Source: Synergistaceae bacterium (GTDB lineage: Bacteria; Synergistota; Synergistia; Synergistales; Aminobacteriaceae). Taken from it: a stretch of 9,557 nt of DNA. Each line of letters begins with the position of its first letter. Within the stretch, counting starts at the first letter, position 1. Shown here piece by piece: positions 5,487 to 9,557 of the stretch. The notes beneath the pieces were generated by a model, which was given only the letters and a program-made list of their open reading frames with translations, was not told the DNA's origin and did no database searches. Position numbers and translations under genes: made by a program. The stretch is from assembly GCA_031273365.1 (NCBI GenBank), contig JAISSA010000239.1:1-9557 (forward strand), given 5' to 3'.

Positions 5487-7793
5487 TTGTCGCGTTTCTT
5501 TTTCAGGAAAATTGTTCCTCCGCCATCGAGGCTGCTTTTTTTTGCCGCCTTTTTTGCCGTCCTCTCCACTGCCTTTCTCCCGAGTCCCGATACAGGACCC
5601 ATTCAGCGCCTTTTTGGGGTACGGGCCGAGGCCGCTGACGCGAAGACGACTCCGGCCGGGGAATACGACGTCGTGGTCGCCGGGGGCGGCATCGGCGGCA
5701 TGGCCGCCGCCATTCAGGCCGCCCGGCTCGGGGCGAGCGTTCTGGTCGTCGAACCGAGCGACTGGATCGGGGGCCAGGCGACGGCGGCCGGCGTGTCGAC
5801 GATGGACGACCTCAGCCGCCTGCGCAGCGGCATCTACCTCGAGTTCATAACGAGGATAAAATCCTCTTACGACGAGAGGGGCAAGTCCATGGGCACGTGC
5901 TACTGGGATCCCCGCTCCATCGCCTTCGAGCCCGCTCTGGGGCAGAAAATTCTGTACGACATGGTCGAAGAAATTCGACGGAACAATAAAAAACTGCAAA
6001 ATAAAAGAAACTTCGACATTATATTGCTTTCCTCCGTCGAGGCCGTTCGGCGCGAGGGCAAAACGGTCACCGGCGTCACGGTCCGAAACGCGGGAGGCGT
6101 CAGAGACGTCCGCTGCCGCGTGCTCATCGACGCGACCGAGTACGGAGATGTGCTTCCACTGACGAAGACGGTCTGGCGTTCCGGGAACTCCATCGCTCCG
6201 TTTCTGGATGAAAACGCCATGATACAGGACATCACATGGGTCGCGATCATCCGGAAATATCCGGGCGGCGTTCCTCCCGAACTGCGTCCCCGAACTCCCC
6301 TCCCAGGCTACGAAGAGGCGAAGCGCAACTACGAAAGCTACGTCACCGCGGACGGAACGGACTTCAAAGGGACCTATCCCGTACAGACGCCCGTCAACTT
6401 CATCAGCCACAACGCCTATCGGGGGCTCCCCGATTCCACCACCCCATGGGACTGCGACGGACGCCCGGAAAACTGGAAATATATCACAAAATCCGGCGTC
6501 AACTGGGGCAACGACTATCCCGGAAAGACCGGCTGGAATGGATATACGAACGGATATACGGGGCTGCCGATCGCGTACCTCGAGGACCGGAACCTGAGGG
6601 CGCAGGTCGAGAGGGAGGCCCTCGTCAAAACGCTGCATTTCATTTATTACATGCAGAATGAACTGGGAGAGGACTGGTCCGTGGCCAACGACGAGTACGA
6701 CCACTCCACGCTTCCCCGGGCCGCTGAGGGCCTGCCCGACGAGTGGAAGGAGATCGCCCGCCACATGCCCCCCATCCCCTACGTCAGGGAGTCGCGTCGG
6801 GTGGTGGGCGCGCACACGCTGACCTCGAGCGAGCTTCTGCAAAACTCCCTGAGCTACCGCGACGGCCAGACCAGCCATGAATTTTCCGACGCCATCGCCA
6901 TCGGGGGCTACATTCTGGACCTGCACGGCGCGGACACGGACGGAAAAATGGAGTGGGAGCTGGGCGAAAAAGCGGACTCCATCAGGACGAATCGTCCGCG
7001 CGGACCCTTTCAGGTCCCCCTGAATATCCTCATTCCGAGGGACGTCGAGGGGCTCCTGGCCGCGGAGAAAAACCTTTCGATGACGCGCCTCGCCGCGGGG
7101 GCTCTGCGCTTGCAGCCCATCTGCATGATGGTCGGCCAGGCCGCCGGGGCGCTGGCCGCGCTGGCCGCGCAAAGCGGACTTCCCCCGGACAGGATTCCCC
7201 CCGTCCGGGTGCAGCGCGCGCTGCTCGAGGCGGACGTCGTGCTGTCGCTTTGCAAATACTCCGACGTGCCGCCGGAGCACCCCTTCTTTCGGGCCGTACA
7301 GATCTCGAATCTTTACGGACTGCTCAATCCTCTGGAGCCGCCGCACGCGCCCTCCTACAACATCAGCGACCTGGACGACCCCGTGCTGGCGATGGCGCTC
7401 ATCAGAGGCGCCGACAAGGGAATTTTCGGCGTAAACGAGATGATCACGCGGAAGGAGATGGTCTCCATGCTGACCCTCGCCCGGAGCGCGTCGAGAACCT
7501 CGAAGGGGATCGTTCCCGACGTCGGGGAAAAACCGGAACAGTTCGTCAGCCGCGGAGTCTTCGCGGAGGCGTTGTGCTCGACCTTCGGTTTCGAAAAGGG
7601 CAACACCCCTGCTTCATCTTCCTCTTTTTTTGCGCGTCCCGAGGGGCATCGGGTCACCGACGCCGTAAACGCCCTGACCTCACTGGGGGTACTGGAGCTC
7701 TATCGCCCGGAGCGCGAATTTCGCCCCGCTCGTCCCGTCACCCGGGGCGAGGCCGTGGAGATGCTGATGAGGTCCATGACCCTTGCCGGGTAA
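5487..7793 (+). CDS. Exported FAD-dependent oxidoreductase with C-terminal SLH-like modules
   Basis: The 768-residue protein starts at TTG (GGGGAGG 9 nt upstream; no in-frame ATG before the Rossmann fold). It has a signal peptide with a hydrophobic core at 15-30 and a likely cut in VRAEA-AD near residue 49. The FAD domain follows: VVVAGGGIGGMAAAIQAA (62-79) with VVEP (87-90) after it, then IGGQATAAG (94-102). A late FAD-binding segment lies at about 511-560 (PLNILIPRDVEGLLAAEKNLS and AGALRLQPICMMVGQAAGA). This architecture matches the FAD_oxidored family (PF12831-like); the substrate is unknown. After residue 620 come S-layer-homology-like modules, DLDDPVLAMALIRGADKGI...ITRKEMVSML (628-662) and a clearer one, TDAVNALTSLGVLEL...FRPARPVTRGEAVEMLMRS (724-763). 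These suggest attachment to the envelope. It begins 21 nt after the upstream exported protein and overlaps cbiA by 11 nt. An FAD enzyme with a Sec-like, not twin-arginine, signal is noteworthy. Confidence 0.9.
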   Translation: MSRFFFRKIVPPPSRLLFFAAFFAVLSTAFLPSPDTGPIQRLFGVRAEAADAKTTPAGEYDVVVAGGGIGGMAAAIQAARLGASVLVVEPSDWIGGQATAAGVSTMDDLSRLRSGIYLEFITRIKSSYDERGKSMGTCYWDPRSIAFEPALGQKILYDMVEEIRRNNKKLQNKRNFDIILLSSVEAVRREGKTVTGVTVRNAGGVRDVRCRVLIDATEYGDVLPLTKTVWRSGNSIAPFLDENAMIQDITWVAIIRKYPGGVPPELRPRTPLPGYEEAKRNYESYVTADGTDFKGTYPVQTPVNFISHNAYRGLPDSTTPWDCDGRPENWKYITKSGVNWGNDYPGKTGWNGYTNGYTGLPIAYLEDRNLRAQVEREALVKTLHFIYYMQNELGEDWSVANDEYDHSTLPRAAEGLPDEWKEIARHMPPIPYVRESRRVVGAHTLTSSELLQNSLSYRDGQTSHEFSDAIAIGGYILDLHGADTDGKMEWELGEKADSIRTNRPRGPFQVPLNILIPRDVEGLLAAEKNLSMTRLAAGALRLQPICMMVGQAAGALAALAAQSGLPPDRIPPVRVQRALLEADVVLSLCKYSDVPPEHPFFRAVQISNLYGLLNPLEPPHAPSYNISDLDDPVLAMALIRGADKGIFGVNEMITRKEMVSMLTLARSASRTSKGIVPDVGEKPEQFVSRGVFAEALCSTFGFEKGNTPASSSSFFARPEGHRVTDAVNALTSLGVLELYRPEREFRPARPVTRGEAVEMLMRSMTLAG

Positions 7794-9195
7794 CGCGACG
7801 AGGACACCGCGCGTCCTCATCGCGGGGACGGGAAGCGGTTGCGGAAAGACGACATTTGTCTGTGCGCTGATGGCGGCGCTGACGCGGCGCGGGTTGAAGG
7901 TTCAACCCTTCAAATGCGGTCCCGACTACATCGACCCGATGTTCCACGCGTTCGTCACGGGGCGTTCTTCAGGAAACCTCGACCCCTTCATGCTGCCGGC
8001 GGGCACGCTGCGCTACCTGCTGCAAAAAAACGCACAGGGGGCGGACATAGCGGTCATCGAGGGCGTAATGGGCTTTTACGACGGGTTGGGCATGGGCTCC
8101 GCGGCCAGCACACACGAGGTGGGAATGACGACAAAAACGCCGACTCTGCTGGTCCTGAACGCGGCCGGAATGTCCGCCTCGCTTGCGGCGGTCGTCAGGG
8201 GCTTCGCGCAGTTTCGCCCCGATAACGGCATCGCCGGAATTTTATTGAACGGCGTCGGCGAGCGTTTTTATAAAACCCTGAAGCCCATGCTGGAAGAAGA
8301 AACGGGGCTCGACGTTCCGGGTTTTCTGCCCCGCATGGAGGACTGTTCGCTCGAAAACCGACACCTGGGGCTGATTACGGCCGCGGAGGTCGAAAACCTG
8401 GGCGCAAAAATCGACGCTCTGGCCCGCCAGGCGGAACAAAGCGTCGATCTGGAACGCGTCCTCGCGCTCGCGTCCGCCGCCCCGCCGCTGCCCGTTGAAC
8501 CCTCGCCGCTGGCGGGAATTTCGTGGCCGCGGGATGCCGGGTCGTTTCGCCTTGGCGTCGCCCGGGACGAGGCCTTCTGTTTTTACTACGGCGACGCGCT
8601 GGACCTTCTGGAAGAACTCGGCGCGGAGCTCGTGTTCTTCAGCCCCCTGAACGATCCCCGACTTCCCGGAGAACTCGACGGGCTGTACCTCGGCGGAGGT
8701 TATCCCGAGCTGCACGCGCCGCGCCTCGCCTCGAACGGAACGATGCTGGACGATCTCCGCCGGCAGGTGATGGGCGGCCTTCCGACCCTGGCGGAGTGCG
8801 GCGGGTTCATGACGCTCTGCCGCTCCATTCGCACCGACGACGGCATTTTCCCGATGAGCGGCGTCTTTCAGGGCGAGGTCCGCATGACCCGACGCCTGGT
8901 GCGCTTCGGCTACGTGGAACTGACGGCAAAAAAGGCGGGACTCCTTGCGCCGGCGGGATGGACCGGGCGCGGGCACGAATTTCACTACTCCGAAAGCACC
9001 GACGACGGCGACGGGTTCGGCATCGGCAAACCCGACGGGCGAACATGGGAGGGCATTCACACGTCCCTGCCCGGTTTACCCGATCTGCCCGCCACGATCC
9101 ACGCGGGCTACCCCCACCTGCACCTGTACGGCGACCCCCGGCTGGCGGTAAATTTTGCGAACGCCTGCAGGGCATATAAATCCCGATCAATATAG
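7783..9195 (+). CDS. cbiA: Cobyrinate a,c-diamide synthase
   Basis: It uses glutamine and ATP to amidate the a and c carboxylates of cobyrinate in cobalamin biosynthesis. The 470 residues match the family's usual length. The N-terminal synthetase domain has the P-loop GTGSGCGKTT (15-24), the signature KCGPDYIDPMFH (44-55) and EGVMGFYDG (93-101). The C-terminal half is a class I glutamine amidotransferase domain with the nucleophile Cys339 in LAECGGFMTL and a distal His in GYPHLH (H445). YLGGGYPE at 302-309 and GHEFHYS at 397-403 are typical. The start must be TTG at 7783, inside the end of the oxidoreductase gene (11-nt overlap). GAGG lies 10 nt upstream and no other early start exists, which points to translational coupling. 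No other cobalamin genes and no cobalamin riboswitch are seen. The nickel-sirohydrochlorin enzyme CfbB is a relative but belongs to methanogens. Confidence 0.94.
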   Translation: MPGNATRTPRVLIAGTGSGCGKTTFVCALMAALTRRGLKVQPFKCGPDYIDPMFHAFVTGRSSGNLDPFMLPAGTLRYLLQKNAQGADIAVIEGVMGFYDGLGMGSAASTHEVGMTTKTPTLLVLNAAGMSASLAAVVRGFAQFRPDNGIAGILLNGVGERFYKTLKPMLEEETGLDVPGFLPRMEDCSLENRHLGLITAAEVENLGAKIDALARQAEQSVDLERVLALASAAPPLPVEPSPLAGISWPRDAGSFRLGVARDEAFCFYYGDALDLLEELGAELVFFSPLNDPRLPGELDGLYLGGGYPELHAPRLASNGTMLDDLRRQVMGGLPTLAECGGFMTLCRSIRTDDGIFPMSGVFQGEVRMTRRLVRFGYVELTAKKAGLLAPAGWTGRGHEFHYSESTDDGDGFGIGKPDGRTWEGIHTSLPGLPDLPATIHAGYPHLHLYGDPRLAVNFANACRAYKSRSI

Positions 9196-9441
9196 GCTTC
9201 CCAGGGTTTACTTCCCGACGGGATAAATATACACACCTGCCAGGCTAACGAATATCGTTCCATATTCAATAAGTAATATTACATAATCTATACCGATGAA
9301 GGTAAAGTATCATGAAAGTGGGAAGGGGGAGAGAATTTTACCGCTCGGGAGTCAAAGAGAGGCTCCGGTGCATTGAAGAAATGCTCCAGACAAAGAGGCA
9401 CTGAAACGGCTTGCCCTGACGCCACAGAAAGGAGAACCCTT
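9196..9441. other. AT-richer intergenic region with small palindromes and a weak candidate promoter
   Basis: This gap after cbiA is visibly less GC-rich than its surroundings, especially 9219-9300. It holds GAATAT-n6-ATATTC (9250-9267) and the perfect palindrome GTAATATTAC (9273-9282). A weak promoter is possible, TTCCAT (9258-9263) and CATAAT (9282-9287) 18 nt apart, with both palindromes overlapping it as operators would. I see no convincing terminator for the cbiA operon and no known riboswitch. Confidence 0.35.
9312..9404 (+). CDS. Possible 30-residue small ORF
   Basis: ATG 9312 to TGA 9404 encodes a basic, potentially helical peptide (MKVGRGREFYRSGVKERLR, then CIEEMLQTKRH). GAAGG (9298-9302) lies 9 nt upstream and the weak promoter above lies before it. 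I do not recognise it. It could be a leader peptide, a remnant of a degraded gene or chance. Confidence 0.25.
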   Translation: MKVGRGREFYRSGVKERLRCIEEMLQTKRH

Positions 9442-9557
9442 ATGACAACACAAACCGCAGAACGACAGGATTTATACAAGACTATTAGTGCGCTGTCCGA
9501 TGCCGCAAAGGAGAAGCTGGAGCATTATGTTTCCTTCCTGCGTTATGAAGATTGGCT
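9442..9557 (+). CDS. N-terminus of a small unknown protein, possibly antitoxin-like (cut by window end)
   Basis: ATG 9442 follows AAAGGAG (9428-9434) at a 7-nt spacing, and the frame stays open to the window end for 38 complete codons. The visible sequence is a helical, charged stretch: MTTQTAERQDLYKTISAL, then a segment with KLEHYVSFLRYEDW at its end. Short proteins with a '...ALS/P-x-x-A-x-x-KL-x-x-Y-x-x-FLRYED' start often occur as antitoxin-like or DUF2281-like partners of small toxins. The isolated, AT-richer, palindrome-containing upstream region would fit an autoregulated toxin-antitoxin pair. This is a resemblance only; the partner gene would lie beyond the window. Confidence 0.7.
   Translation, partial: MTTQTAERQDLYKTISALSDAAKEKLEHYVSFLRYEDW

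Noticed and set aside
5460..7346. A 628-codon open frame on the minus strand opposite the FAD oxidoreductase
   Set aside because: The plus-strand frame has clear FAD-binding motifs, a signal peptide and SLH-like repeats. The antisense product has no recognisable domain.
9301..9441. Cobalamin riboswitch, suggested by GGGAAG and GAGGCACTG near cbiA
   Set aside because: These fragments do not assemble into the conserved B12-box arrangement, and the region lies downstream of cbiA, not upstream of it.
1..9557. CRISPR array, tRNA, rRNA or IS transposase
   Set aside because: I found no regularly spaced repeats, no cloverleaf-like sequence, no rRNA signature and no transposase reading frame.

Overview
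The window is GC-rich bacterial DNA with compact, closely spaced genes. Five of the nine substantial genes are read from non-ATG starts: TTG for three and GTG for two (dut has an ATG alternative). Protein similarities recalled from memory (an encapsulin closest in feel to Thermotoga maritima, a YvyF-type zinc-ribbon protein, S-layer-homology-like modules, exported proteins, a pnp-dut pair) fit an anaerobic bacterium with a cell envelope and S-layer-like anchoring. Synergistota is my best guess, but the sequence alone does not prove it.

Layout. (1) 23-1254, plus strand: an extended -10 promoter and a two-gene operon encoding an encapsulated ferritin-like protein and its encapsulin shell. Together they should form a self-assembling iron-storage compartment. 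(2) 1255-1388: a convergent intergenic region with short direct repeats and a strong GC-rich hairpin. (3) 1389-4172, minus strand: dut (dUTPase) downstream of pnp (polynucleotide phosphorylase), probably one transcription unit. (4) 4173-4485: a divergent intergenic region with a candidate pnp promoter and a 103-bp element bounded by 19-bp inverted repeats. The element is flanked by a near-perfect 10-bp direct repeat, and its right end supplies a perfect TTGACA -35 box pointing into the next operon. (5) 4486-9195, plus strand: four tightly packed genes, namely a YvyF-like zinc-ribbon/HTH protein, a small exported protein with a faint BamE/SmpA-like motif, a large exported FAD-dependent oxidoreductase with a C-terminal SLH-like region, and cobyrinate a,c-diamide synthase (cbiA). 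They overlap or are at most 21 nt apart, so they are probably co-transcribed. (6) 9196-9557: an AT-richer gap with two small palindromes, a possible 30-codon ORF, and the start of a small protein cut off by the window end.

The best-supported biology is the encapsulin system. Its shell keeps the residues that bind flavin in the T. maritima shell, carries a Cys-Cys pair where T. maritima has its five-fold-pore His-Tyr, and is paired with a ferritin-like cargo whose tail resembles the T. maritima docking peptide. The least explained part is the 4486-9195 operon, which joins a regulator-like protein, two exported proteins and a cobalamin enzyme in an unusual set. Family assignments come from recognising motifs by eye; no database search was run.
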